Positions 12,549-25,374 of a stretch of DNA of 64,000 nucleotides are shown piece by piece (position 1 is the first letter of the stretch; the number at the start of each line of letters is the position of its first letter). The DNA is from Crotophaga sulcirostris (Eukaryota; Chordata; Aves; Cuculiformes; Crotophagidae), in assembly GCA_013397455.1 (NCBI GenBank), contig VYZB01000370.1, positions 572,422 through 636,421 of the forward strand. The letters are read 5' to 3'. A program made the translations under genes and the position numbers. The notes beneath the pieces are model-generated. The model was not told the DNA's origin, did no database searches, and saw nothing but the letters and a program-made list of their open reading frames with translations.

Positions 12549-14596
12549 ACTCTGTATTCAAAAGAGTTACTTTGCAGACTTGATGTATCCAGAGGATAAA
12601 TTAGTAGTCCTCCTCCCAATATCAGATTATGGTTTTGCAATTGTATTTAGTTTTCTGTTTCATTTCTCTGTGGGTAGAAGACAGACACTTGAAAAACGTA
12701 CTGTTGAACAAGCAGATTAAATAACATGGTAATAAATGTGTAGGACAGGTTATTCTTTTTGCTTATACTTGTCTCAAAAATGGTGAGGAGTTAAGGTGTA
12801 AAGCTGAACAAAATTGCTGTCTTAGTGGGTAAAATAATAGCCTAGTGAGACATTTCATTCAGTTGTCTACGCTTTCGTCACAGTGTCTATTTTGGAAATT
12901 CTTTTGCAATTTTTCTGAAAGTGTTTTTTGTTCCTTGTTTCCCTTCCCATTCCCCAAAGAAAAAAATTAACAGATTAAATTTTACAAAGGTTTTGACAGA
13001 AAGCTGTTACCTCAGATACAGCTGTGAATTCCTCAAGAATTTTCACAAGTCTATTTCCTGGAAACTTTATCAGTGAGGCTGATAAGAAAGTGTGTGTTAG
13101 TTAAGTTTCATGTTTTGAGTACGAAACAGAGTTGCTGGGTTAGAAAATACTTTTTAAAGGAGTTAAGAAAGTATGGAGATTTGTGAAGGAAATTATGAAC
13201 TCTTAAGATCAGAGGATTTTTCTTTGTTGTCATAATTTTTAAGTTAGTCAAAGCAGGCTGTTTCATACTTCTATCTAAAAGCAGGCTATTTTATACTTCT
13301 ATCTAAAAGCAGACTGTTTTACAAAGGCACAACTGAACTTGTAACACTTTTTTTTCTTTACTGTTTGCAGGACTTCTTTAATATCAAAATTTGATTGTCT
13401 GCCAGAAGATTATTTTCTTATTTAAGGGAGGTACATTTTACTTTTTTAATCAGAAGTTCTCTATACATGAGAAAATTTAGTATAATTGTGGTTCATGGTT
13501 AGAATAATTTTAAGGGAAAAAAATCTGTAAATATTTAACTGGCTGAAAAGTGGAGGCAACTGTGTTTAACCATGTAACTCTCACTTCAACCACTTTGAAC
13601 TTCAGAAAATGGGAACAATGAACAGCATGGAGATTGATCCTGCAATGTAGAATCTTTCACCTTCAGGTCACCAATTCAAATTCATTCAACCCAAGAAATG
13701 ACCAATAATTGTTTCCATATGGAAGCTGTTTGTGAACTGTGTGGAATTTAAATGATGATCTCAGTTCATTTTCTTTTTCATAAACATCATCAGAAGCAGG
13801 TCTTTTGGCAGTCACCCAAAAGAGAAGGTAAGATTAAAGGAGCATGACCTGGTAAACTTTTCAGTCATGGTCACAATCCCTTCAGGTGAATGTAGTGGCT
13901 GCAGAACATTAGGTTACTGATGTGAATTGCCCTTATTCTCTGTATAGAAACAGTACTTTAGTAATTTTCACTCTAAATATCATATTTTAATTAATTAATT
14001 TGCATCGTTAGAGGCAGGTGCTGACCCAGTGTATTAGGCTGCAAGTCTCATGGATGCTCCTGCGTCTTGAATTACATTCAAGCTGAAGCCATTCATTGAC
14101 TATAAAAAGAAAACAGTTAGCTTGCTTTTGTTTTTAAGCAGCTTTATAAAATGATAAACTGATCTCTTCAGTTTTGTTTGCAGTTTGCCAGGAAAGAACG
14201 TATTTTGTTCCTTTCTGAATGTCTCCTGCCATATATTCAGAGTCATATATTGCTAGTATAGTAGCTGTTTTCAGTCAGAGGAATATAAAAAACCTTGAAA
14301 AAAACCTGTAGACAACATTATCAAAGTATGGTCAATTGCAGAGCATGAAGGATCTTTACCAGCTGCCAAGCTGCTGAGCTTTAGCTTTGCTGCTGTCTTT
14401 GAAGAGAAATGTAATATTTGGTCTAAAAAATCTTTGTTTTCCTAAGTTTCACAGTTGATGTTGAGACAAGATACAGCTTAATTAAGCTTTGTCAAAGTCT
14501 GTTGCTTTAACAGCTTTCTTTAGAATGATGATAGAGCAAAAAACATGTTAAAAAATAGCCATTTGGAAAGGTCATTTAAGGTACTGTACAGAAGCT
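12549..14596. other. AT-rich intronic sequence with a small tandem repeat
   Basis: No gene is seen. The only structure recognised is the 28-bp tandem repeat at 13251-13322. Homopolymer runs of T and A are scattered through it. Confidence 0.55.
13251..13322. repeat. 28-bp tandem repeat, about 2.5 copies
   Basis: The unit begins GCAGGCTGTTTCATACTTCT and ends ATCTAAAA. Copies start at 13253, 13281 and 13309, exactly 28 bases apart. The third is partial. Copies differ by a few substitutions, so the array is not brand new. Confidence 0.9.
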
Positions 14597-14848
14597 TTTG
14601 TCTGTTAAGAAGAGAATGGTCTACTGGTTCATGCACTAGACTGGGGCTCCAGAGATCCATGATAAATTACATAGTCATTTCCTTAGGTGTCTTGTGTTAC
14701 TTTGAGTAAATGATTTAATCTCTCCATGAGAAGAATGAGGATAATAGGACTTTTTGCATCAAAGGAGCATTGTGAAGAAAAATCCATTAGTGACAGTGAG
14801 GCGTTTAGATACTATTTTGCTAGTGGCTATAGAAGTACTAAGATAGGT
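14597..14848 (+). mobile_element. MIR/CORE-type SINE, ancient amniote copy
   Basis: The order of blocks matches amniote MIR-like SINEs. First comes a tRNA-like head ('tggtctactggttcatgcactagactggggctccagag'). Next is the core with 'gtcttgtgttactttgagtaaatgatttaatctctcc' and 'aagaatgaggataatagga'. Last is a tail 'attgtgaag...agtgacagtgaggcgtttagatacta', ending 'agaagtactaagatag'. These correspond to the familiar 'tgtgaccttgggcaagtcacttaatctctctgtgcctcag', 'aaaatggggataatag' and 'gtgaggcgctcagatacta' stretches. Divergence is high, as expected for an old insertion. It is inactive. Confidence 0.85.
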
Positions 14849-17800
14849 TAAAGTTATCGGTCTTCCTCTGTTTGGTTTGGTTTTTTGGGGTTTTTTGGGG
14901 GGTTTTTTGTTAAAACTTAAAATAGAATTAAGCCCTTGTTTTCATGTTAATCTGGAACTGTTTGTCTTCTTTGTTCAGTAATGGCCAAATTCTTATTGAC
15001 TGTAATTCCTGTGAACCTCCCTTAACAAACTGTTTTATCCCTCTCTATTTTCCTTGAAAACTGTAATACAAGAAAGAATGTACTAGTAAAGAAAAAGAAT
15101 AAAAAAACCCCAAAAAAACCCAGTACTAGTCCGGTATATCACCAGCTTTTTAAGAAAGCTGAGGTCTGCTGCAGCTCTGCTGGATGCACTGGGTAACTGC
15201 CAGTGTTGCGTATGAAAGAGAAACAAATCGCACCAGGAATCTCCAAATTCTTTGACAGTAAGCAGGTAGGAGAGTAAGCCCTTAAGGATGTTTCAATAAT
15301 ACATTTGCTTATTAAAAAAAATCCTGAGATTATGACCTTTCTGAAATAGTTTTATCTTGCTGGAACTTTGCTTTTAATCACTAATCATTGTGACTTTTTT
15401 TTGGCAACCTGACCCTTGTGTATCTTTCTGCAGTGTTTTAGGTAAGTCTCCCATGGGACAAAAGCAGGTCTTTAATATAGCGTTTTTTAAACTATAACAT
15501 TGATGCATTCCTCCACTCCCTAATTGCACCTGGGAAGATCTGGTTCTTGTTGCAGTTAATAAGATGTTCACGCAGTACTCTAAAATAACAAGATTGGTCA
15601 CATTAAAGTGCTTTTTTATGGCTCATGTTTTTTCTCACTCCAGTGCTCCAAATGTGAGGAATAATTTTATGGAGACCAGCACCATTACTCTCTATCTTTT
15701 GTGTAGAAAGATCTTAGTTTTGTTTTATATTGGAAGTGTTCTAAGACTTGGGTATTACATTTCTACCACATTACAACATCATTAAAGCTCGAGGTTGTTC
15801 AGAAATATGGGCATAAGCTTTTTAGCTTCTTTTCTAATGACTCCAGGACAGGCAGTTTTATATCTGTTGGTCTTCTAAGATCACAGAAAAGTAGATGTAA
15901 ATAACAATAGAGGATACTAAATTTTGGGGAGCAATTTTGTTACTTTTGGTTTGATCTGAAATATAGTTACAATCATTTATAGTCTAGAAATGAAACTGCA
16001 GATCTTCAGCAAATTCAAACCACTTATAAGGAGGTAATCCCAGAGTAGGTTTTAGAAACAAACACTGAGGACAATTTTCCACAGCTCTAGATGATGGTGA
16101 GCAAAGGTAGAACCATCAAGCTTTGGCTGCCTGGTTCCTCTTTCACACTTTTTCAAAGCCGCCATACTGCCTCTTGCATTTACAGTATGACGCTGTGATC
16201 GCTTTACCACCTTCTTCCACATTACATTTTGTTGACCCAACCATAAGAGAAGAGAGATGCTCAAATGCTCAGCTGAAGCTTCAGGAGTGCAACCTTTCTG
16301 TGTCCTGCGATTAAAGGACTCCCACTAAGTGATAAATATCCCTGTTCTGGCCAAGCACTACAGTTTCACTTTTCTTCACAGTTGTGTAACTTAAATGATT
16401 CTCACTAGAGAAAACAGAAATCTTCAGAAAACCATTTCTTAAATCACCTTGATTTTGAAAATTTTGAGTACAGGACTGAAGGGAATGTAAAATGTGTACT
16501 ACTGAAAAAAAAAGTAATCTGAAAAACTGTTATAAAGTATCTTCTAGATTCTTGTTGATGTGAAGGAAGTTTCTGGCATTTAGACAATGGACTAATTAAC
16601 ATCTATGATATAGCTGGGTTTGTAATGGTACAACCCCAAATGTGTATTAAGAGTAGAAAAATGTCTTAATTTAATGTCACGTCTACATTCCAGCGGTTTA
16701 TGGACAACTTGCACTGTCCTGTCACCGTAGGAGTAAGGAGTCCTTGTGCATGTATTTCCTAACCTGAAGTTTTACTGCTGTTTTCCTAGTCCTATTTCCA
16801 TTCCCTTCTCAAACACCTCTTCTGGCCCCATCTCTTTCCCTTCTTTCTTGTCTCAGTGACAGTGGTGTTCTGTGAAATAACAGTGCATGCCCAGTGTTGC
16901 TGGCATTTTACACTTACTTAAGTCATTAATATCACTCAGAAGTTGAAACATGACAGTCCACTTACAGGTCAAATTCAAAAGGTTTCCAAAATTACTGTTA
17001 TTGCAATTCTAAATGAGGGTTTTAGCTGACACCTCTATCAATTAATATAGTTCATGTTCTTGTAAAGCAGTTAGAATTTATATGAGATGAAGAGTTATAT
17101 CTTCCTCATGGTTTTTCAGACACAGAGGATTGAATTTGCCAGTCCAGTAAATACCACGTTTTCTAAATTTTTTACTACTGTAGTGAGAAAAGCCATTATT
17201 TTTTAAAAAGAAGACAGGAATTGTCGCCTCTCTATCTTTTCCTGTGCAGCACAAAAATGTATTCAGTTTAATGGAATGCCATAATGCACTCCTAAGCTGT
17301 CAGATTTCTAAATATGAGACATACATCATGACAGTGCAGAACAATGTATTTTGTACCAAAGTAGTTCTATTAAAGAAGGTGAAAATATGTTAATCCTACC
17401 TTGATCATCAAGGACCCATATGAATTGGTATTACTCTTTTAACCTGTGGTATCATTTTTGAATATTTTAAGGAAAATCCATTCAACTACAAACAATATTT
17501 TTTGTTTGACAATATTATTAATGACTTCAGAGACATCAATAATTATTATTTGTATATATGCAAAATATTAAAAAATCTTGGAGAATCTTTTGTTATACCT
17601 TTTTAATTTTTTTTTTTAGGGGAATTCTTTGAGGCTTTTCATTTTTTTTTTCTTGCCATTTGTATCTATTTTGAGTTAAAAAGCTGATCACTTTATTGTA
17701 CTCTATAAAGTCTGGACATAAAACTGTTCACAGTTTCTATTGCCTATGGATTGCACTAAAATGGCTAGTGTTGGAAAATCTGGCCACAGATCTGTTATAC

Positions 17801-18684
17801 AGATTTATAGATTATTGCATTGAGTTGTATCAAATGTAATTTCATAGTAGGAGCACCTGAACTTACCATTCTAAAACATCTTTTAACCTTTGAGGAAATT
17901 ATCCTGTTAGGTGACCAGTGTTAATTGTATTATTAAATTCTTTATGGGGAAGGGATGTGAATTAAAAAAAGGTAGTAAGAGAAGGTGATTACCAGTGTTT
18001 GAGTAGATAAAATACTTAATTTTTTGTTGGAGTTTGTAAATTCAAAGTACTACCAACCAGATCATGTACTGCAAAATATGAAAGTATTTAGATTTCGATA
18101 ACTGATTGTGAATTAAATGAAATCGACTCATTTGTCCTTATCACATGAATCGTCTTGGGGTATTTTGATTTTGGTTTTCTTTTGGTTTTTTTTTGTCATG
18201 AATGTATATAAAACAGCAATGCTCAGCTTTAATGTGATTGATACAGATTTAATATAGTGTAATATCTGCAGAGATTAACTTTGATAAAAACGAAACAAAC
18301 AAGGCTTAGAGTCCTGTAAGAGTTGAAAGCAAAATCTTCACTTTTGTGGCATTAGGTGCTGTATTGTTGTTATTGTTTTGTTGTCTTCAACTGATCTTAA
18401 AAAATAAAAAGCAGTTTGTAACTAGAAGCTTGGTAATGGCTGTATGTTGAGTGACAATGAACTGCAGATAAGTTTTTAAAAATGCACATGAAAAAAATTA
18501 TAATGTAGATTTAAATTAAAAAAATAGGTTTATTTTCTTTTTAACAGATATAAAGTCATTTATAATTTAAAATTTAACTAAATTATTTGCTTCTGAGAAG
18601 TCCAAGAGTGACCATTTGGAAAGCTTAGTCTTCAGTATGAATGTAATGGTCTTCAGTAAGACCACAACACGGACTCTGTCAAAA
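14849..18684. other. AT-rich intronic sequence, nothing coding recognised
   Basis: The only structures noted are the opposed T/G and A/C tracts at 14875-14911 and 15101-15122. Short ORFs at 15374-15601 (minus), 15564-15785, 16052-16264 (minus) and 16123-16314 overlap on opposite strands and have no recognisable domain. Confidence 0.55.
14875..15122. repeat. Opposed T/G-rich and A/C-rich tracts
   Basis: The tract at 14875-14911 is built of T6 and G4-6 blocks (TTTTTTGGGGTTTTTTGGGG). The tract at 15101-15122 is the near-complement (AAAAAAACCCCAAAAAAACC). They lie about 190 bases apart and could pair in single-stranded nucleic acid. Confidence 0.5.
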
Positions 18685-18780
18685 ATGGCCCTCATTGTAG
18701 TGCTTCAGCACCATGATCACGTATGAGCCTGGAGCAACCTCCGACAGGTATTCTGCATTGTACAGATGAAAGGAAAAGGA
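18685..18780 (+). repeat. Possible ancient interspersed repeat (amniote-wide type)
   Basis: The stretch 'cctcattgtagtgcttcagcacc' followed later by 'cctccgacaggtattctgcattgtacagatga' resembles a common amniote repeat. In that repeat, 'cctcattgta..tgagcacctcacaatc' precedes 'cctgtgaggtaggtattattatccccattttacagatg'. The match is by memory and weak in the middle. Confidence 0.4.
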
Positions 18781-21700
18781 CCTGCATGCTAGGTCCTGCT
18801 TTCATAAGAACAGTTTCCTCTTATTTTCAACTGTGGTTCCATATATCTCATGTGACAGCAATGATGGGGTAGTGTGGTCCTGAGCAGAGAGCAGAACAGG
18901 AAAATTTTATCAGTAGCCCATTATTAGGAGGTATCAAGAATGCTGTGAAATTTCACCCCCTTGTAGAAAGTCAGTTGCTCTCAGGAGAAGGGTTCAGGAG
19001 AAACGTGCTGGAAGAAAAACTCTTGTACCTAGTTCGCTGAAAACATAGCTGCTTTCCTTCTAACTTGAATTTAACACTGGAGTGTATATGGGATTCAGAA
19101 CCACAAAACCTGTCCAGAGGTCAGTGTTCCCGTATTCATGATTTTTTTTTGAGAAAAGAGCAGGCTCAGCCTTCTATTGAAGTGAGGTCCTATGGTCAGA
19201 AAATGCTACTCTGGCGTTATGCTATATCCTGTGGAATGGAGTCATGGTCACTTCCCTTCTTGAACTGATGAGTTTAACTGTTCTTCTTCCATCTCTCAAG
19301 TTTATGTGTAGTGCCTGATTTTCTTGCTCTCCAGTTGCCTTTCCATTATGTGGCAGAGATTCAACAGGAACAAAAGAGAGAGACTCCTTACTGCCACAAA
19401 TTTTACTAGCATTAGAAATACACTGGAAGGGAATCTGGGGAAAAAATCACGAATGAAATGCCAACTTAATGGAATGACTAGTACTGATGTGAAAACAAAG
19501 GGTTGATTTTGTAATGTAAGATATTTAGGATGGAAATTACAAGTTTTCTAGCCATCAAATGAGTGAGATTCTGGAACAACCTTTTGATGGGAGTAAAGGG
19601 AGACATAATCTGAATTTATGACTGAGCTTGGTCATTCTTTTGGAATGAATGGCATCACGTGGTTGCCTGAGATAGCAGGTGACTGGACACAGTGATCCCG
19701 AAGTACTCTTTCACTCCTACCTTGTTAGTTAGGAAAATATCTTATATTTTGTTATATTCTCTGGTTTCTCAGAAATGTTTCACCTGTAATTTGATTTGTA
19801 TTTTTTATTACTTAAGAGAGGTTAGACATAGAAGAGAGTAATCTTTGTTGAGATTGCAGAAATCTGGTAATTGATATGTGAACTGGAGGTGATAAAATAT
19901 CTGCATGTAGGGTAAGAAACAAGGAGGACACTGTTCACATTAAAATGTCTGGAAAGGATATATAAACAATTATGGCAGTTTGTATAGCTGTTTTAATATT
20001 GATGTCAAGACTGATAAAGCATAGAGTAAGTGTTGTTTCATTTGTTAACCTTAAATTTAGAAGGCGAGCAAAACTTATCCTCAGTTGTTTATTTTTAAAT
20101 GAATGTTACACTTATTAACCTTTTAGGATCTGTAAGTTCTGCATCATTGCTAATAAAATACATTTGACTGTATTCTGACCACAATATTTTAATCAAAACA
20201 CTTTTTTTGTAATTTGTGGGAGGTCAAATAATGTAGTCAGTAAAAGGAGTACTCCAAAATACTGCTTTACATTGGTAATACAGTTAAATGAGTTCAAATC
20301 AGATTTAAAAAAAAAAAATCTATTATAGCATCAGCACTTCAAACCCACAAGACAAATTTATGATCCTTAGCAGTAACTTATTGTTATGAAGCATTTTGAA
20401 TAAGTTTTGCCTTCCTTTGTGTTGCACAAAAACTAAGATGCTAAGTGGCTTTCCTGTTACAGTCTTACGTAATATCTAAGTTTAAGGGACTCTCTGGAAG
20501 ATTGTGTTTATCTTAGCTTTGTTAATGTTACATATCTAACATCTGAAAAGCTTTCATATGCTGTGCTGCTAATGACTCAGCACCTTACTGATAGTAAAAC
20601 AAGAAGCATGTCATTCATAATCAAGGTGCTAAAATGAGGTTTTGAATCCCATTATAAGGAGGCATTTTGCAATGGGTCATTAACTTGTTCTATTGCATGA
20701 AACCCCTGAAGGAGGGCCTTTAAGTTTACAAATCATAAGTAATGAGATAATTGCCTGATGATGTAGAAATATGACCAAGATTTTAAAATGTGGTTACTCG
20801 GAATGCTTCAGGTGCTGAATGCCCACTAACTAATACCTATGGCCTGATTTTCAGCAGTAATGACTGTGGGGAATTGTTCCTTTTAAGGGCTTAGGAAGGA
20901 AGATGTGTTGATAGGGCACAAGTTCACCTTACACCAAGTTACTCAGCCAGGCCTCAGGGACACAAGAAAGCAGACACCTGCCAGGCTCATTGGAAGTAGT
21001 ATTTACTGCATAATTGAAGTGCCACTGGACTTTGTAGGCAATTAGCATCTCTGAAAATCATGACATGAGTTGCAAAATAAAAGCAATTAAAAAGTAGAGG
21101 CTACTTCTGAAAAATTTGGGCATTGGTATGAATTGCTTACGTACATTTTTTTTATTATATATCGTAATTTGAAGCTTAGATAGAAAAGAAAATGAATTTC
21201 TCCATTGCTGTTCTTAGTTAATTTATCAAAAAAGTAGAACTCTGAAAGGAATTGCTTTTTAAAACATTGTCGGTTTTCAATCCATTTTTCTTCTCTTAAC
21301 GGATTGATCTGTCGTTCTTGAAAGATCAGCAAAATCCCACAAAGACATAGTAGGCTTTGTACAGCTTTTGAACGTCATAAAATTGATTCTTTTATACGTG
21401 TGAGAGTATGTACATTTATATGGGTTTTAATAGCCTGCATTCGTCTACTTACCACTTTTGTTTAACCTTAAAAGTAATAACCTCAAAATTGTCGAGAATA
21501 TATTCTCCAGTGTTTGGTTCACTGTGTGTTGTTAGTTCGTTAGTTATTTGGCAAGGTTAAATTGCATGAATATTTGACTCACGGTCATATTATCTCAACT
21601 TGTTTAAGCTGTTAGTGTTCACCTATCAGACTGAGTAGAATTGTACTGGGGAGTATTATTTGAATGAGATACCTGTAATGAGAATGCAGATTTTGAGAGG

Positions 21701-22149
21701 AGTGCTAAGGATGATTCAGAAGACAGTTCTTTCTCACTGTTTTATGCCAAACCCATTGTCCCTTATGTGAAAAAGAATTCTACAACTGGATTTGTTGCTT
21801 TTCAAATGAAATGGGAAATCTGAAGTCCTGTCAGCTGTAGCCTTGCCACAGTTTCCTAGAGGAGCAGTGTTAACCTCAGTGTCCTGAGCAAACTCCAGTT
21901 TGAATAATTATGTCTCGCATCCCTGTCATTCCCCCTGTAGCTTCAGTTGGATTAGCTATTCATTTCCTGTCCCAAACCTTTGTGTAGCATTTGCATGTGC
22001 TCTATAACAGTTTCCACATTTCACCCTAGAGCTAACTGTAATCATTTTCCTTTGTCTGTCCCCAAATACAGACACAGAATAATTGTGAAACTCTTTGCAG
22101 GCTCATAGAGAAGCTAGCCAAAGGCCAACTGCATTAACTAAATTAAGAT
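18781..22149. other. AT-rich intronic sequence with possible conserved blocks
   Basis: No gene is recognised. The ORFs at 19065-19268 and 19324-19506 are short and have no known domain. The block 20500-20770 is richer in mixed-composition sequence than its surroundings. The block 21840-22110 looks like a decayed repeat with 'gtgctctataacagtttccacatttcaccctagagct', but I cannot name it. Confidence 0.45.
20815..20880. repeat. Possible decayed 'cctgattttcag' repeat
   Basis: 'aggtgctgaatgccca' followed by 'ggcctgattttcagcagtaatg' recalls the arms of an ancient palindromic amniote repeat whose ends read 'ggcctgattttcagaggtgctgagcaccc'. The order and spacing are only partly right. Confidence 0.25.
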
Positions 22150-23330
22150 AAAATTCTAGATCCAGCACAATCTGAATTTAAACTAGGTCATGAAGTAGCC
22201 TTAGTGGCATATGTAATAGGTAATCTGTTCCTGTCAGTGGAGAAAGGACAGACATCTATTCTCATTGCTTTAGATATATCTGAATCATTTAACACAGTTG
22301 ATCATGAGATAGTACTTTCTTGCTTGAGAGAAGTAAGAGGATCCAAAGTAATACACTAAAATGGTTGGCATTCTTCCCAGACAAACACAGCCAACAAGTA
22401 GTCAGGGTAGACCTTTCTGTTCTTCATTCTGGTGTCCTTCAAGAATAAGTTTTATTGCTAGCTCTTTTTGGCATCTGTACATAGCTACTGTGTCAGATGG
22501 TACGCTCAAGAAATATGCAGATCATATACATTTCCTTTTGTACCTTGAGATCTGTTACCATCCCAGGTTCACCGTAGTGGCAACGAATTGCAAGTAAACA
22601 CTACAGAGATGAAGCATAGTTGGTTGAAATTTAATTCAAATGAGGCAGAGGTGGTACTAGCAAGAAGAAAATGACAGGTCAGTGAGTTTTCAGGCCCAGC
22701 ATAGTAGCTTCGGGTGAAAGTTATATGTTGTTTTTTGATTGGTGCATTCTGTATTCTTTGTTAACACTAAAGCTGCCACAGAGCAACTTGTGGTAAATAC
22801 AACCATCCATCTTTCCTCTTTGGATAAGACAGTCTACCTCATCCTGCTGGATGCTGAGCTGACTGCAGTTATTCTTACATTTACTGCTTCTCCCTTCACT
22901 GTAACAACACAATATACCTGGGCACAAAGCTCTCACTGGGCAGGGAAAGTTATCTAATACAAAATGTTGCAGCAACTCAGACTAACATAAGCACATCTGA
23001 CTGCCTTATATTGGCTTTTCAGAGAATTAGGCTTAACTTCAGCCTCCACTCTTATCTTCAAGACTCTTTGGCTTGGGCCCAGTTATCTAAAAGGCTATCT
23101 CAAGCCCCCGTGCTTGATAGCTTCACTGCTGGAAGTTCTCCTGTAGATTTCTTCACAGTAAATATAAAGCTTATCTGTAGGAGAGAGCATACAGCAGTAG
23201 AGTTTACATCAAAGTGTCCAAGTTAATTCCCAAGGAATCTGATGACTATCGAAATATTGCCTTATTTCTCTATGTGATGCAAATTTCTTGGTCTTGCCTC
23301 TATCTTGATACCGTTACACTGAAATAGGTG
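22150..23330 (+). mobile_element. Decayed L3-like (CR1 superfamily) LINE, RT to C-terminal region
   Basis: Translated in shifting frames, the stretch follows the L3 reverse transcriptase. 'TSILIALDISESFNTVDHEIVL' (22252-22314) corresponds to 'LVLLDLSAAFDTVDHEILL'. 'KYADHIHFLLYL' (22511-22546) corresponds to the YADDTQLYL active site, with the second aspartate now histidine. 'HSWLKFNSNEAEVVLARRK' (22617-22673) corresponds to 'WLKLNPDKTEVMLVG'. 'GLGP' plus 'SYLKGYL' (about 23069-23100), split by a one-base frameshift, corresponds to 'GLAPSYLSDLL'. Many stops and frameshifts show it is dead and much older than the CR1 copies here. The product would once have reverse-transcribed its own RNA. Both ends are approximate. 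Confidence 0.85.
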
Positions 23331-25374
23331 TAGTAGGACAAAAAGGCACTTTCCAACCTAGATGTTCAGTTACTCTACTGCTCTCTACTCTACTGTTCCT
23401 CTACTGCTTGAGAAAGGATGAGAAATACATTTATGTTTATATGCTTCTGTGTTTGTAAAGGTCCCTAGCTTTATAAACTAGGCCAGCTCAAAGGATTACA
23501 GTGAAGATACGCCAGATTATAACAGATGAATATATAGATAGGAAATCATTATTAAAAGAATTTACTGGATTATATGGCTCATAAGCTTTTCTTGTAAAGA
23601 AACTGCTGAACTAATTTTTGTTCTCTTGAAAATCACAGACGTAACTGCAATATCTACACTGAAGCTAAATACTAAAATAATTAAATAAATATTATACATA
23701 TTATTAAAAAAAATATTATTTATTCCTGCTAGGCAGTAGCCAGAGATGCTTGTTCTAGACAACAGAAAATCCAATTTATTTATGTACAATTCTGGATATT
23801 GATCTTATTTTTTTAATTCTTAATATTTTTTTTTTTTATTTTACAAACACATGCTCCGCTTTTTGTTATTCTCCAACTGATGACAGTAGTATTTCTTTTG
23901 AAGAATTTCAAAATACACAAGATAGTAAAGGGGGTTATGTACCCATACCTTTGTCCATAACTTCATAATATTTGGCTTATTTCTGGAACTCATGTCTCCC
24001 ATTACTTGTTTTATTACTGAGATTGTTTGTAGTATTTCCTGAGTCAAAAATGTGAAGGGAAAGAAAGACAGATATTTATTTTTCACAGTTTGATTGCATT
24101 AACTTGTTAGATACAACAGCACCAAGTATTAGATTGCAGTGTGTTCATTAGTAAGAACTGTTAGGTGATAAATTTATTCAAAATAATATAATACATTTTT
24201 CTAGCCTAAGCTCCTTTTCTACTGGTATATTTGTATTCATTCAGGTAGACAAGGGATTACTGAGTGAACTAGAAATGATAAAATGTAAAAACCTAAATCT
24301 TTATGCAGAATTTGGATAACTTTATGACTGTTTTAATTTATACTATTTAATTTCAACAGTTGGAAAAATTTTGGGGGATTCCTATGTACTAGACTTTTAT
24401 AGTAAGAATAAACCCAGAAGGAAATTATAAGGAACCTGTAAGGCTAAGTAGTCTTTGATGTGGAGTCTAATTAATTGCTTGCCACATCTACTTAAAGCAC
24501 GTTACATTACTGGGTGATATTTTTTTAATTAGAAGAAATTATTAGATGTACCAAGATTTTTCTTCTTTCTACTTCTATTTCTTTTTCTTTCTTTTCTTTC
24601 TTTCTATTTCTTCTTTCTTCTTTCTATTTTGTAAGGAACATGTATAATAGAATAGAAGAATGAATAATATCCAAAATACAATTTAACTTTCTAAACAGAA
24701 ATTTATTTGGTTATCAAGGAGTATTCTGGACCTAAATGAGTCTGATGTCTCTTTAGTATGAAGATTTTGGCATTACTCCATTCACTTCAATAAAATTACT
24801 CTTGGCTTTTATTAATACAAGTTATGGAAGCATCACACCTTTTCACCCCTCTTGAATTTTTACTAGGATTTCTTTGGTTTTCAAACCACAGTGTAGTCTA
24901 TTCATCCATCGTTTTGCTGTTTTCTTACTTCTTTTGTTGCTGCAACTGCTTGAAAGCCCTGACTGGCTTGGAGAGCTGTTCTCTTTTGCCTTTTAAGATG
25001 ACACTGTACAAAACAAAAGCTGGTCTGAATCTGCTAGTCTTTCAAGTTAAATAGACTTGTATCCATTATTTTCAAAGTGCGAGATGGAGGTGTGTGATTA
25101 TCTCAGGACTCCGCCGTGTGCACTCAAGTATTCTCAGAAGGAGCAGTTTACAAACCCTAGCAGGCATAGTGGGAAAAAACACTTGAGCTTCTTGTGGCTA
25201 GGATTAGTCTTTTCCTCCTGCTCAGCCATTGTGCTATCCCTGTTTCACAACATCCACTCGGACTTTTTAAGAACTTTCTAACATGATTTTCACAGTTTAA
25301 GCAAAAGCAATGTTCACTATGTTGCTTTACCTTTTCTTGAGACCTTTTTTTTTTCTTTATTTAAGAAGTTCTGA
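23331..25374. other. AT-rich intronic sequence
   Basis: No gene is recognised. It includes a CTACTG/CTCTACT-rich patch at 23370-23410 and the pyrimidine repeat at 24560-24630. The ORFs at 23562-23789 (minus), 23841-24086 (minus), 24824-25054 and 25057-25281 have ordinary AT-rich composition and no domain. Confidence 0.55.
24558..24630 (+). repeat. TTTC/TTC-rich polypyrimidine tract
   Basis: About 70 bases are almost all T and C, with irregular TTTC, TTC and CTATTTC units. It is a simple-sequence tract on the + strand and can form purine/pyrimidine mirror structures. Confidence 0.85.

Noticed and set aside
14877..14911. Interstitial telomere-like or G-quadruplex tract
   Set aside because: It has only two to three G runs with T6 spacers and is not the vertebrate TTAGGG repeat.
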